This document shows positions 9,114 to 16,737 of a DNA stretch of 64,000 nucleotides, in pieces. The notes under the pieces are model-generated. The model searched no databases. It worked only from the letters and a program-made list of their open reading frames with translations, and was not told the DNA's origin. How positions within the stretch are numbered: the stretch's first letter is position 1; the number at the start of each line of letters is the position of its first letter. Source of the DNA: Rhodopseudomonas sp. P2A-2r (GTDB lineage Bacteria; Pseudomonadota; Alphaproteobacteria; Rhizobiales; Xanthobacteraceae); NCBI RefSeq assembly GCF_026015985.1, contig NZ_CP110389.1, positions 5,674,001-5,738,000 of the forward strand. Direction: 5' to 3'. Position numbers and translations under genes: made by a program.

Positions 9114-9326
9114 GTGAGCATGGGAACTGTGAAGTGGTTTAACGCGACCAAGGGCTTCGGCTTCATTCAGCCGGATGACGGCGGCAACGACGTGTTCGTG
9201 CACATCAGCGCCGTCGAGCGTGCCGGCCTTGGCACCCTGCGTGAAGGCCAGAAGATCAGCTACGAAATCGTTGCCGATCGTCGTTCTGGCAAGTCCTCGG
9301 CCGACAATCTGCGCGCCGCTGGCTAA
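9114..9326 (+). CDS. cspA: cold-shock protein, CspA family
   Basis: 70 residues forming one cold-shock domain, with RNP-1 KGFGFIQP and RNP-2 VFVHISAVE. It binds single-stranded nucleic acid and keeps RNA unfolded. The frame opens at a GTG (9114, MSMGTVKWF); the ATG at 9120 is an equally plausible start that would remove two residues. The gene ends in a clear rho-independent terminator and completes a helicase / IF-1 / Csp group. Confidence 0.95.
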   Translation: MSMGTVKWFNATKGFGFIQPDDGGNDVFVHISAVERAGLGTLREGQKISYEIVADRRSGKSSADNLRAAG

Positions 9327-9393
9327 ACGGAATTCCGCCAGTCGGGATTGCAAGGTTCAGGGCTGCGGAGTTTCAGCGACACCAATACGAAAA

Positions 9394-9419
9394 GGCCGCG
9401 CTTCCAGCGCGGCCTTTTT
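9394..9419 (+). terminator. rho-independent terminator of cspA
   Basis: Perfect 8-bp stem GGCCGCGC / GCGCGGCC with a five-base loop, followed immediately by TTTTT. It lies 68 bases after the cspA stop and separates the group from the convergent tad genes. Confidence 0.92.
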
Positions 9420-9451
9420 GCTGCGTCATGGACGGATCGCGCCGGCGCGCC

Positions 9452-10078
9452 CTACTTCGTGGTGCAGGCAGTGTCGGGGCTGTAGAACACGCAGGTCGAC
9501 TGCCGCGGCCGCGTATAGGTCTGGTCGGTCAGCGTGACGCCGGCCTTCCCCATCACATAGCCGACCGCCGGCGTGTAGAGATAACTCACCTCGCTGAAGA
9601 TCAGATACTGGTTGGCGATGATCTTGCCGGCGGAATCCTTGCCGATCAGCGCCGCCGGCACCGGCACGGTGCTGCCGTCCTTGCGCACCGCATCGCCCTT
9701 GCTCCACTGCGCGCGCGCCACGCCGGACGTCGGATCGATATAGACCTCGGTGATGGTGGACTTCAGGCCGGTCGCGGAATACGGCGTCAGCATCGCCACC
9801 GAGATCGCGCGGAAGTTGCTCATATCGGTATCGTTGACCGAGGTGTAGCGCGACGTCAGATCGGACATCGCTTGCGTCATGATGGAGACCTTGCGATCGG
9901 CCGCCACGCCGTTCGAAATCTCGATGGTTCCGAAGAACATCACCAGCATCAGCGGGACGATCAGCGCGAATTCCACGGCGGCGAGCCCGCTTGTGTCGCG
10001 GGCAAAGCGCGTCATCGGCGATCCCAAGCGACGCAACGCGAATGACCTTAAGATCCTGATCATGGCGTTCCCCGTCAT
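9452..10078 (-). CDS. TadE/TadG-like pseudopilin (second of pair)
   Basis: 208 residues. Near residue 32 there is the TadE-like processing motif SGLAAVEFALIVPLMLVMFF, with the Glu at +5 after the Gly and one hydrophobic helix. A 150-residue periplasmic domain containing a Cys pair (CVFYSPDTAC) follows. It starts at 10078, overlapping the stop of the upstream tadE by four bases (ATGA), a sign of translational coupling. Minor pseudopilins of this kind are cut by the prepilin peptidase and help Flp pilus assembly. It lacks the von Willebrand A domain of classical TadG, so I call it TadG-like only by position. Confidence 0.85.
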   Translation of the reverse strand: MTGNAMIRILRSFALRRLGSPMTRFARDTSGLAAVEFALIVPLMLVMFFGTIEISNGVAADRKVSIMTQAMSDLTSRYTSVNDTDMSNFRAISVAMLTPYSATGLKSTITEVYIDPTSGVARAQWSKGDAVRKDGSTVPVPAALIGKDSAGKIIANQYLIFSEVSYLYTPAVGYVMGKAGVTLTDQTYTRPRQSTCVFYSPDTACTTK

Positions 10079-10617
10079 TGCTGCCGCACCGCGGCCGTCG
10101 ATGCCAGCAGGCGCTTGTTGTTCGCAGGGTTGCCGTTGAAGATATTGGCGATGTTGTAGCCGAGCTGCGTCACGATCAGCGGCCATTGATAGAAGGCGCG
10201 GGCGACGGTCGTCTCGTTGCTGCCCGGCGTCGGCAACTGATAGACGAAGTTCGGGGTATAGACCCCGCCGACGATCGGATCTTTGATGGTGAATGCCGTC
10301 CCCGCGGGATAGGACCTGACGTCGATGTCGACGTTCGCGCAGGTCATCAATACGGAAATGCGGTCGCACAGATACTGCTTGTAGTCCGCCTGTGTCTTGA
10401 CCTGGCTGGTGAGGATCAGGCGCGCCGTGTCCTGGTTGCCGGTCTCCAGCACCTGCCCGGCGAAGAACACCAGCGAGGTCTCGATGATGGCGAAGATCAG
10501 CGCGAAGAAAATTGGCGCCACCAGCGCGAACTCGACCGCCGCGGAGCCATGCCTGTTGCGCCGGAAGCGGCGAAGGGATGCTGCGATGGCGGCCGGCGAA
10601 ACGATAGGCAATAACAT
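10075..10617 (-). CDS. tadE: TadE-like pseudopilin
   Basis: 180 residues with the processing site RHGSAAVEFALVAPIFFALI near residue 23 (Gly before the cut, Glu at +5), a single hydrophobic helix, then a 125-residue periplasmic domain with a CDRISVLMTCANV pair of cysteines. It belongs to the TadE family, minor pilus proteins matured by CpaA/TadV. It is transcribed away from the main cpa operon and coupled to the downstream TadG-like gene. Confidence 0.87.
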   Translation of the reverse strand: MLLPIVSPAAIAASLRRFRRNRHGSAAVEFALVAPIFFALIFAIIETSLVFFAGQVLETGNQDTARLILTSQVKTQADYKQYLCDRISVLMTCANVDIDVRSYPAGTAFTIKDPIVGGVYTPNFVYQLPTPGSNETTVARAFYQWPLIVTQLGYNIANIFNGNPANNKRLLASTAAVRQQ

Positions 10618-10759
10618 CGGTCAAACCCTGGGCGGAGGATAATCTACCGGTCAGGCATAGCCGAAACAGATTGTGGAAGTGTTTCGTACGATCGGAACAG
10701 AATGACCCGGCGGATTAACCGCGCATTTACCATGATGCCCGATAGTCGCGCCCGACAGA

Positions 10760-11257
10760 TCAGTTTTCCTTCGCGGCGGCGCCACCTGCCGAGGAGCTGA
10801 GTGAGCCAGCCTGCTCCAGGGTGGTCTTGAAATACTCATTGCCGTCACCAAGCGTGACCCGGCGCTCGCAGGCCGGCGCGCAGCTGTAGGATTCACGATT
10901 GACGCCACGATAGATGGTGACGACGTTGTCCGACGGACCTGCGACCTGGATGACCCGGTCCATCAGCACTTCGCCGCGGCGGTTCAAGGCGATGAGGTTT
11001 GTCGCGCCGTACCCCTTGCCGGTCACGACGACAACGCCGCCCGGTTGCAGCGACACATCGGCGATCATCGGATTGCCGATCACGACGGTGGCGATGAGAG
11101 CAGGAAACTTGACCAGCTTGGCTTGGTCGACCTTCACCTCGATGACATCGTCAGCCGTTGCAGCGACGCCTCCGGCGGAGACCAGCATAACTCCGGCCGC
11201 AATGGATAGGCCGATAAAAGACGCGCGCAGCTGTGTGCGCAAAAACTGAAACGACAT
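10760..11257 (-). CDS. stand-alone pilus-assembly protein with secretin (CpaC) N-terminal-type domain
   Basis: 165 residues from the ATG at 11257; a longer frame starts at 11320 but the signal peptide fits the later start (IGLSIAAGVMLVSAGGVAATA). The mature part follows the pattern of the pilus-secretin N-terminal domain: VKVDQAKLVKFP, then IGNPMIADVSL, TGKGYGATNLIALNRRGEVL and VIQVAG. A C-terminal section with a Cys pair (CAPACERRV) follows. It has no secretin barrel, so it is probably a periplasmic accessory of the Flp pilus. Two other domains of this type occur nearby, in CpaC and, unexpectedly, inside TadB. Confidence 0.8.
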   Translation of the reverse strand: MSFQFLRTQLRASFIGLSIAAGVMLVSAGGVAATADDVIEVKVDQAKLVKFPALIATVVIGNPMIADVSLQPGGVVVVTGKGYGATNLIALNRRGEVLMDRVIQVAGPSDNVVTIYRGVNRESYSCAPACERRVTLGDGNEYFKTTLEQAGSLSSSAGGAAAKEN

Positions 11258-11392
11258 TCTGTACTCCGGGACGATACAAGCCGGCAAAAGCAGATACGCA
11301 GCGGTGCCGGCGCCCGACATGGCAAATGTGCCGTTAATTGATGAAGGAACTGCAAACGATCAGCTGACGGGGCGGCTTGCCTGCCTTGCCTG

Positions 11393-11446
11393 CGAGCCTC
11401 TCCCTCCTCGCGAAGCTTCGCTGCGCGCGGGGAGAAGGAAGAAAGA
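11393..11446. repeat. palindromic intergenic repeat, family C (copy 2)
   Basis: Short copy containing CCTCTCCCTCC, the GCGAAGCTTCGC palindrome and GGGGAGAAGG. It fills the space just after the sterol-desaturase-like stop codon and could act as a transcript end. Confidence 0.65.
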
Positions 11447-11460
11447 AGGCGGCAGAACAG

Positions 11461-12288
11461 CTATTGCCGGAACGGATAAGCAAGCTGGCCGACGATTTCC
11501 GACGGCAGCGGCTCGCCATCGATGCCGTAGGTCTCCGGCAATTGGTCGGCGGGCATCCGGTAGGTGCCGAACAGGATGTCCCAGATCGGGAAGGTGCCGG
11601 CGAAGTTGGTATTGCCGCCCTCCTCCAGCGAGGTGTGGTGCCAGCGGTGGAACACCGGGGTCGCGATCACATATTTGAAGGGCCCGAGGCTCCAGTTGAG
11701 ATTGGCGTGCACGAAGGCCGAATGGAACGTCGTGAACGGACCGACCCACAGCATGATGTTGGGCGAGATGCCGGCCATCAGCAGGATGACGTCCACCGCC
11801 ACGGTGCCAAGGAACAGGTTGACCGGGTGAAAGCGCGCCGCCGAGATCCAGTCGATCTCCGTCGAGGAATGATGGATGGCGTGATACTTCCAGAACCCGC
11901 CGCCATGATACATGCGGTGAAACCAGTACAGCATGAAATCGGACGCGACGAGAAACAGCAGCGCCTGGACCCACAGCGGCAGCTCCGCCAGCGGACCGTG
12001 ACCATTGTCGTAAAATGCAATCAATTCGTCGGCGCCGTGAATATTGAACACCGCCGCCGCACCGACCACCAGAAGCCCGATCCGCACCACACGGCAAATG
12101 ACCGGCACGAAAAACCAGTAGCAGATGTCGGTGACGATCTCGGTTTTGCGCCACCAGGGCTTGCCGGGATTGCAGGCCCAGAAGTGGGTCAGCACCGTAA
12201 AGGTCAGCGCCAGCACGATGGTGATCGGCACCACCTTGGCGATGGTCTGGCCGAGCATTTCAATGACTTCGAGGGGCAAGGTGGACAT
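11461..12288 (-). CDS. sterol desaturase / fatty acid hydroxylase family membrane protein
   Basis: 275 residues from the ATG at 12288 (MSTLPLEVIEML). Three or four hydrophobic stretches surround the histidine clusters that bind the di-iron centre: HRMYH, YHAIHHS, and HRWHHT near the C-terminus, followed by the family end GTFPIWDILFGTY. These enzymes hydroxylate or desaturate lipids such as hopanoids, carotenoids or acyl chains; the substrate cannot be read from sequence. It lies inside the tad locus between the TadE/G group and the pilin, with no obvious functional tie. Confidence 0.87.
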   Translation of the reverse strand: MSTLPLEVIEMLGQTIAKVVPITIVLALTFTVLTHFWACNPGKPWWRKTEIVTDICYWFFVPVICRVVRIGLLVVGAAAVFNIHGADELIAFYDNGHGPLAELPLWVQALLFLVASDFMLYWFHRMYHGGGFWKYHAIHHSSTEIDWISAARFHPVNLFLGTVAVDVILLMAGISPNIMLWVGPFTTFHSAFVHANLNWSLGPFKYVIATPVFHRWHHTSLEEGGNTNFAGTFPIWDILFGTYRMPADQLPETYGIDGEPLPSEIVGQLAYPFRQ

Positions 12289-12564
12289 GATCGCCTCATG
12301 AGACCGCGGAGACCGAAGACCGCAGAGACCGACAGTTAGCGCAACGTGCTTAAGGAGCGATGAACCAGGCCAGAGACGCCAGGTACGCTGTCCCCTTAAG
12401 TGGTCGTTTACCCTGCTCTCGAACACGGAGATGCAGCCATGTTTACGCGATTGAATTAACTGCGCTGCAATTTCCCGACCCTATGGTGACGCCATGGTCA
12501 CGGTGCTGAGAACGCCGGCGAGACCAACCTGAGTTCGACAGCCACGTGTCACATGGAGTGTATT
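12289..12564. promoter_or_regulatory. divergent intergenic region upstream of the Flp pilin
   Basis: 276 bases between the sterol-desaturase-like gene and the pilin, presumed to hold the pilin promoter. A Shine-Dalgarno GGAG lies about eight bases before the pilin ATG. No palindromic operator or other gene is apparent. Confidence 0.45.
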
Positions 12565-12729
12565 ATGAAGAATCTCGTTGCGCGTTTCGTGAAGGATGAA
12601 TCCGGCGCCACCGCTATCGAATACGGCCTGATCGCAGCCGGCATTTCGCTGGCGATCATCGCGGTCGTTAACGGCCTCGGCACCAACCTGAACACCAAGT
12701 TCGGTTCGATCAACTCCTCGCTCAAGTAA
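12565..12729 (+). CDS. Flp/Fap-type major pilin
   Basis: 54 residues, from an ATG at 12565 to TAA at 12729. The short leader MKNLVARFVKDESG is followed by ATAIEYGLIAAGISLAIIAV, the Flp pilin signature: cleavage after Gly, Glu at +5, Tyr at +6, then one hydrophobic helix. It is matured by CpaA and polymerised into Flp (type IVc) pili used for surface attachment. A strong terminator follows, so the pilin is probably made from its own abundant transcript, with limited read-through into the cpa genes. Confidence 0.95.
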   Translation: MKNLVARFVKDESGATAIEYGLIAAGISLAIIAVVNGLGTNLNTKFGSINSSLK

Positions 12730-12746
12730 GCGACGGCTGTGTCATC

Positions 12747-12778
12747 AAAGGCCCCGGTTACCGGGGCCTTTGTTGTTT
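12747..12778 (+). terminator. rho-independent terminator after the pilin gene
   Basis: Perfect 11-bp stem AAAGGCCCCGG / CCGGGGCCTTT with a three-base loop, then TGTTGTTTG. It lies 17 bases after the pilin stop and would set a high pilin-to-assembly-gene ratio. Confidence 0.88.
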
Positions 12779-12842
12779 GCAGGACTGTCCGCAGACGGCG
12801 CGCGCAGTCCCGGCAAGGTTCCCTGAGCCAGGTTCCCTGTAT

Positions 12843-12986
12843 ATGAGTAAGCCAGCCTCCGACCGCGCCGCAGCGCGCCCTCTGCCCGAACGCGGGCGGG
12901 ACGACGAATCCATCCGGCTGGTCTGCGGCGGGCTGGCGCTGGCCGTCGTGGTTCTGGCGCTGCGCATCGCCAACGTCTGGCCGTAA
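12843..12986 (+). CDS. small single-pass membrane protein, unknown function
   Basis: 47 residues from an ATG at 12843. About 25 polar, Arg-rich residues (MSKPASDRAAARPLPERGR) are followed by one hydrophobic segment, LVCGGLALAVVVLALRIANV, at the C-terminus. It lies between the pilin and cpaA on the same strand. The membrane segment and position suggest a small tad-associated protein, but there is no family I recognise and the ribosome site is weak. It may not be translated. Confidence 0.4.
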   Translation: MSKPASDRAAARPLPERGRDDESIRLVCGGLALAVVVLALRIANVWP

Positions 12987-13070
12987 CGCCGTTTCCCGAT
13001 TGTTCATCTGTGCCGGCTAGACTCCCGCCGGCCCCCGGGCAGATCGCCTGAAGCACGGGCTGGTGAAGCC

Positions 13071-13592
13071 ATGATCATTGATATTGCGCGCCTGACGTTT
13101 TTTCCGGCCCTGATGGCTTTCGCTGCCGCCAGCGACCTCTTCACCATGACGATTTCCAACCGCGTGTCGCTGCTGCTGGTCGCCGGCTTTTTCGCGCTGG
13201 CGCTGTTCGGTGGCCTCGGCCTGCAGGATACCCTGTCCCACATCGGCGCCGGACTGACCGTGCTGGTGGTCGCCTTCGGCTGTTTCGCCATGGGCTGGGT
13301 CGGGGGCGGCGACGCCAAGGTGGCCGCAGCCGCCGGGCTGTGGTTCGGCTTCGGCCATCTGCTCGACTATCTGGTTTACGCCTCGCTGTTCGGCGGCGCC
13401 CTCACCCTGCTCATGCTGCAGTTCCGGGCCTGGCCGCTGCCCTATTCCCTGGGCGGCCAGAGCTGGCTGCTGCGGCTGCATCACAAGGACAGCGGCATTC
13501 CCTATGGCATCGCGCTCGCCCTCGGCGCGCTGATGATCTATCCGCAGACCGAGTGGATCAAGGCAATCGACCTGGCGCGCTTCGTCTACTGA
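13071..13592 (+). CDS. cpaA: prepilin peptidase CpaA (TadV)
   Basis: 173 residues, nearly all membrane segments. The two catalytic aspartates of A24 aspartic prepilin peptidases appear in AASDLFTMTISNR (near residue 23) and WVGGGDAKVAAAAG (near residue 80, the GxGD-type site). It lacks the N-methylation domain of larger PilD enzymes, as is normal for CpaA/TadV. It removes leaders from the Flp pilin and the TadE/G proteins at the inner membrane. It is the first gene of the cpaABCDEF-tadBC series. Confidence 0.93.
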   Translation: MIIDIARLTFFPALMAFAAASDLFTMTISNRVSLLLVAGFFALALFGGLGLQDTLSHIGAGLTVLVVAFGCFAMGWVGGGDAKVAAAAGLWFGFGHLLDYLVYASLFGGALTLLMLQFRAWPLPYSLGGQSWLLRLHHKDSGIPYGIALALGALMIYPQTEWIKAIDLARFVY

Positions 13593-13716
13593 CGGCGGCA
13601 GAAAATACCGCTCGCGCGATTTAGATACGCCTCATTAACCATGCTTTGACGAATAGCTGGTCAACTCCCCATTACAGCGGCGCCCGCGTCGCAGCGTAAT
13701 GTGGAAAGTGAAGCGT

Positions 13717-14511
13717 ATGAATACCGCACGCATTGTGGTCCTGGCCATTGCCATCGGAGCCGGTGGCGTGGCGCTGTATCTCGCAAGCGGCGTCGACCAG
13801 CAGCCGCCGCCGCAGGCCGAACCGGTCGCACAGCTCCAGACCGTCGACGTTCTCGTCGCCAGATCCGATATCGCGCTCGGCCAGTCGCTGAACGCGGCCG
13901 ACGTGCAATGGCAGAGCTGGCCGGCCTCCGCCGCCAGCGCCAACGTCATTCGCCGCACCGAACGTCCCGACGCCACCACCCAGATCGCCGGCGCGATCGC
14001 GCGTTCCCCGTTCATCGCGGGCGAGCCCATCCGCGAGCCCAAGCTGGTCCGCGCCAACGGCTCCGGATTCATGGCGGCGGTGCTGCCCGCCGGAATGCGC
14101 GCCGTCTCCACCGAAATCTCACCGGAAACCGGCGCCGGCGGCTTCATCCTGCCGAACGACCGCGTCGACGTGATCCTGTCCAAGCGCGACAAGAATCCCG
14201 ATCGCGGCAGCAGCGGCGAGGTCGTCAATTCGGAGGTGATCCTCAGCAACGTGCGCGTGCTGGCCATCGACCAGGCTCCCAAGGAAAGAGACGGCCAGAA
14301 CTCCGTGGTCGGCAAGACCGCGACGCTGGAGCTGAAGCCGGATCAGGCCGAGGTGCTGGCGCGGGCGCGCCAGAGCGGCACCCTGTCGCTGGCGCTGCGC
14401 GCGCTGGTCGACGCCAACGTGCCCGAAACTGCAACTGACGATCGCAACGGCAAGAGCGCCAGCGTCAACATCATTCGCTTCGGCGTTTCGACGACGACCA
14501 CGACCAAGTGA
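13717..14511 (+). CDS. cpaB: Flp pilus assembly protein CpaB (RcpC)
   Basis: 264 residues from the ATG at 13717 (MNTARIVVLAIAIGAGGVAL), preferred over an in-frame ATG at 13699 because GGAAAGTGAA precedes it. An N-terminal anchor is followed by an SAF/AFP-III-like domain (VDVLVARSDIALGQSLNAAD) and the CpaB middle (GMRAVSTEISPETGAGGFIL, then NDRVDVILS). It is periplasmic, probably working with the secretin channel or the peptidoglycan. Its stop overlaps the region where the cpaC frame opens. Confidence 0.93.
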   Translation: MNTARIVVLAIAIGAGGVALYLASGVDQQPPPQAEPVAQLQTVDVLVARSDIALGQSLNAADVQWQSWPASAASANVIRRTERPDATTQIAGAIARSPFIAGEPIREPKLVRANGSGFMAAVLPAGMRAVSTEISPETGAGGFILPNDRVDVILSKRDKNPDRGSSGEVVNSEVILSNVRVLAIDQAPKERDGQNSVVGKTATLELKPDQAEVLARARQSGTLSLALRALVDANVPETATDDRNGKSASVNIIRFGVSTTTTTK

Positions 14512-14528
14512 CCAAGAGGACGCAGGCG

Positions 14529-15980
14529 ATGAGGCGCATGACAACCCGCGGATCGATCCAGACCTTGATGGTCCGCGCCCTGTCGTTCACGGCTGTGAGC
14601 GCGTTCACGCTCAACCCGGTGCTGACGCCGGTGTACGCAGCCGAGCTGCGCGCCGCGGCAGCGCTGTCGGGCGACGGACAGATGGGTGGCCGCTTTCTTG
14701 CGCTCGGCGTCGGCAAATCCATCGTCATCGACCTGCCGCGCGACATCAAGGATGTGCTGGTCGCCGACCCCAAGATCGCCAATGCCGTCGTGCGCTCGGC
14801 GCAGCGTGCCTACATCATCGGCGCCACCGTCGGACAGACCAATATCGTGTTTTTCGATGCCAGCGGCCAGCAGATGGCAGCCTATGACATCGCCGTCACC
14901 CGCGACATCAACGGTGCCCGTGCTGCGCTGAAGCAGGTGCTGCCCAATGCCGATATCCGTATCGAAGGCATCGGCGACGGCATCATGCTGACCGGCACGG
15001 TGGCAAGCCCGCAGGAGGCCCAGCAGGCCAGCGATATCGCCGCCCGGCTCGCGGGAGGGGCCGACAAGGTCGTCAACAGCATCACGGTGCGCGGTCGCGA
15101 TCAGGTTCTGATCAAAGTCACCGTCGCCGAAGTCCAGCGCAACATCGTCAAGCAGATGGGCGTCGACCTGTCGGCGTCGCTGGGCTACGGCACCTCCGTG
15201 GTCAAGTTCAACAATACCACGCCGTTCACCGCACTCGGCCGCAACCTGGTCGACGGCAACAGCCTCGCTGCATCGTTCGGCTCGACGCCCTCAGTCACGG
15301 CGACGGTGAAGGCGATGGAGAACGCCGGCGTCATGCGCACGCTCGCCGAGCCGAGCCTGACCGCGATCTCCGGCGAAACCGCCAATTTCCTTGCCGGCGG
15401 CGAATTCCCGGTACCCGGCGGCAATACCTGCGATCCGACCACGCGCATCTGTACCACCCAGATCACCTTCAAGAAGTTCGGTATCTCGCTCGGCTTCACG
15501 CCGGTCGTGCTCAGCGAAGGTCGCATCAGCATGCGCGTCGCCACCGAAGTCTCCGAAGTGACCCAGGAAAATGCCGTGACCATCAGCGGCACGTCGATCC
15601 CGGCGATCAAGACCAACCGCGCGGACACCACGCTGGAAATTCCCTCCGGCGGCACCATGGTGATGGCCGGCCTGATCAAGCAGCAGACCAAGCAGAGCAT
15701 CAGCGGCCTGCCCGGCATGTCGCAACTGCCGGTGCTCGGCGCACTGTTCCGCAGCCGCGACTACGTCAACAACAACACCGAGCTGATGATCATGGTGACG
15801 CCCTACGTGGTGCGCGCCGTGGCGCAGAAGGACCTGTCGCGTCCGGATGACGGCTTCGCCGACCCGTCCGATCCGCAGTCCGACCTGCTCGGCAACATCA
15901 ATCGTATCTACGGCGCCCCGGGCCGCGTCGAAGCCGGAAACAAGAGCTATCGCGGCACCTACGGCTTCATCACGGACTGA
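14529..15980 (+). CDS. cpaC: Flp pilus outer-membrane secretin CpaC (RcpA)
   Basis: 483 residues from an ATG at 14529, chosen because GAGGA precedes it at good spacing; a GTG at 14508 overlapping cpaB is possible. Order: signal peptide (to about residue 38, VYAAE), the pilus-secretin N-domain at 57-126 (LGVGKSIVIDLPRDI to YDIAVTRD), a BON-like domain at about 130-195, and the secretin barrel domain at about 235-430 (LAEPSLTAISGETANFLAGG). It forms the outer-membrane pore for the Flp pilus. Its N-domain is closely matched by an insert in TadB. Confidence 0.95.
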   Translation: MRRMTTRGSIQTLMVRALSFTAVSAFTLNPVLTPVYAAELRAAAALSGDGQMGGRFLALGVGKSIVIDLPRDIKDVLVADPKIANAVVRSAQRAYIIGATVGQTNIVFFDASGQQMAAYDIAVTRDINGARAALKQVLPNADIRIEGIGDGIMLTGTVASPQEAQQASDIAARLAGGADKVVNSITVRGRDQVLIKVTVAEVQRNIVKQMGVDLSASLGYGTSVVKFNNTTPFTALGRNLVDGNSLAASFGSTPSVTATVKAMENAGVMRTLAEPSLTAISGETANFLAGGEFPVPGGNTCDPTTRICTTQITFKKFGISLGFTPVVLSEGRISMRVATEVSEVTQENAVTISGTSIPAIKTNRADTTLEIPSGGTMVMAGLIKQQTKQSISGLPGMSQLPVLGALFRSRDYVNNNTELMIMVTPYVVRAVAQKDLSRPDDGFADPSDPQSDLLGNINRIYGAPGRVEAGNKSYRGTYGFITD

Positions 15981-15996
15981 GGCGGACGAGGAATTC

Positions 15997-16737
15997 ATGA
16001 CAACCACCCAGCCATTCCACAGCCCCGGCCGCCGCCTGCGTAGCGTGCTCGCGCTCGTCGGCGTCGCGATCGCTCTCGGCGCCTGCACCCACAAGGCCGA
16101 AGACATCACCGCCAGCGTTCCCACCGATTATCGGGCGCGGCATCCGATCGTGCTGCAGGAATCCAACCGCTTCGTCGAGATTTTCGTGGGCTCCGGGCGG
16201 GGCGGCCTGACCGCCGTGCAGCGCGCCGAAGTCATGGCCCTCGCCGGGACCTGGACGCAGACCGGCACCGGCGTCATCACCGCCGAAGTCCCGGTCAACG
16301 CGCCCAATGCCCGCGCCGCGGCGGACGCATATCGCGAGGTGCAGTCGCTGCTGGCAGCCGGCGGCGTGCCGCCGCGCGGCCTCGTGATGCGCAACTACCG
16401 CACCGAAAGCCCGCGCCAGTTCGCCACCATCCGGCTCAACTATCCGCGGATCGTTGCCGAGGCCGGACCTTGCGGCACGTGGCCGGAAGATCTCGGACCG
16501 TCGATCAAGAACAAGAGCTATTTCGAGAACAAGCCGTACTACAACCTCGGCTGCTCGCAGCAGCGCAACCTCGCTGCCATGGTCGCCAATCCGGAAGACC
16601 TGGTGCAGCCGCGCGCAGAGGCCGGCATCTACACCGGGCGGCGCACCTACGTTCTCGACAAGTATCGTCAGGGCCAGTCCACGGCGACGGCCAATCCCGA
16701 TGCGGACAAAAACAAGATAAGTAATGTGGGCCAATGA
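15997..16737 (+). CDS. cpaD: Flp pilus assembly lipoprotein CpaD
   Basis: 246 residues from the ATG at 15997 with GAGGA just upstream; the open frame extends into cpaC and should not be used. A lipobox (ALGAC) at about residues 26-30 marks it as a lipoprotein. The rest is the CpaD family: RHPIVLQESNRFVEIFVG, GVPPRGLVMRNYRTE, and C-terminal CGTWPEDLGPS with NLGCSQQRNLAAMVANP. It supports secretin assembly in the outer membrane. The stop overlaps the cpaE start (ATGA). Confidence 0.93.
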   Translation: MTTTQPFHSPGRRLRSVLALVGVAIALGACTHKAEDITASVPTDYRARHPIVLQESNRFVEIFVGSGRGGLTAVQRAEVMALAGTWTQTGTGVITAEVPVNAPNARAAADAYREVQSLLAAGGVPPRGLVMRNYRTESPRQFATIRLNYPRIVAEAGPCGTWPEDLGPSIKNKSYFENKPYYNLGCSQQRNLAAMVANPEDLVQPRAEAGIYTGRRTYVLDKYRQGQSTATANPDADKNKISNVGQ

